NCBI RefSeq assembly: GCF_910585845.1
Contig: NZ_CAJUHF010000010.1
Location: 23,712-87,711, forward strand
DNA: 64,000 nucleotides
Direction: 5' to 3'
Source: an uncultured Bacteroides sp.
Lineage (GTDB): Bacteria; Bacteroidota; Bacteroidia; Bacteroidales; Bacteroidaceae
Positions 63,843-64,000 of this stretch are shown here, in pieces. Position numbers and translations under genes: made by a program. Below the pieces are notes generated by a model, which was not told where the DNA came from, searched no databases, and saw only the letters and a program-made list of their open reading frames with translations. Positions within the stretch are counted from its first letter, which is position 1; each line of letters begins with the position of its first letter.

Positions 63843-64000
63843 GCATTTCTTCTCCAAACGAAAAGTCTATCATTAACTATTTTTTCGAATAGCAGATCAA
63901 AACAGGGCATTTTCTTTGTCTATAACTATCTAATAATATGCAATATAAGAGCCTGTTTAAATTTTCCTCAATAATAATCTTATAGTGGCTAATTTGACCA
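63843..64000. other. Intergenic sequence at the window edge, no feature seen
   Basis: A/T-rich sequence without an open reading frame or repeat on either strand; the flanking gene is outside the window. Confidence 0.5.

Overview
The window is typical chromosomal Bacteroides sequence. Supporting signs are a SusRS-type hybrid two-component regulator in a pectin-utilisation cluster, Bacteroidetes promoters with the -7 element TAnnTTTG, a MurF-alanine racemase fusion, a Nuo operon without NuoEFG, a GSCFA-domain protein and a MeaB chaperone of the propionate pathway. The species is not resolved. I saw no rRNA, tRNA, CRISPR array, prophage, integrase or insertion sequence.

Layout. (1) 1-14.2 kb is part of a pectin utilisation locus: the end of a beta-helix surface protein (DUF4957/DUF5123-like), a KdgF-like cupin, a 1507-residue hybrid two-component system, an alpha/beta-hydrolase esterase, a CE12-CE8 fusion, a second CE8 pectin methylesterase, a GH105 unsaturated uronyl hydrolase and an MFS hexuronate-type transporter. 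Together these remove methyl and acetyl groups from pectin, cleave and convert the unsaturated uronates, and import the products. (2) 14.3-28.9 kb is housekeeping: a candidate small RNA, a nuclease-helicase, TatC and TatA, MurF-Alr, a GSCFA protein, Dxs, and TrkA with TrkH. (3) 29.0-39.7 kb holds an unknown exported protein, then nuoA, B, CD, H, I, J, K, L, M, N on one strand. (4) 40.1-46.9 kb holds an MscS-type channel, a two-gene ATPase plus DUF4435 (TOPRIM-like) module resembling PARIS defence, an EamA transporter, MeaB and a DUF1573 protein. (5) 47.1-64 kb holds a giant alpha-2-macroglobulin, two very small peptide genes with their own promoter and terminator, DNA primase, a heparinase II/III lyase, an operon of DUF1599, DoxX-like (BT_3928 family), TpiA, SPOR and FolE, and an M23/LysM peptidase.

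The most unusual signal is in the gaps. At least fourteen intergenic segments hold degenerate tandem repeats whose sequences are mostly unrelated, yet whose period is almost always exactly 22 bp, with 11 bp in one case. Three of them sit at the same end of a dispersed element of about 240 bp that occurs three times. Within or touching genes, comparable repeats have a period of 21 bp. The shared period without shared sequence points to a common generating process or structural constraint. I know of no description of it.

The second lead is a promoter-peptide-peptide-terminator unit at 52988-53525, encoding related 25- and 30-residue peptides downstream of two dyad operator-like sites.
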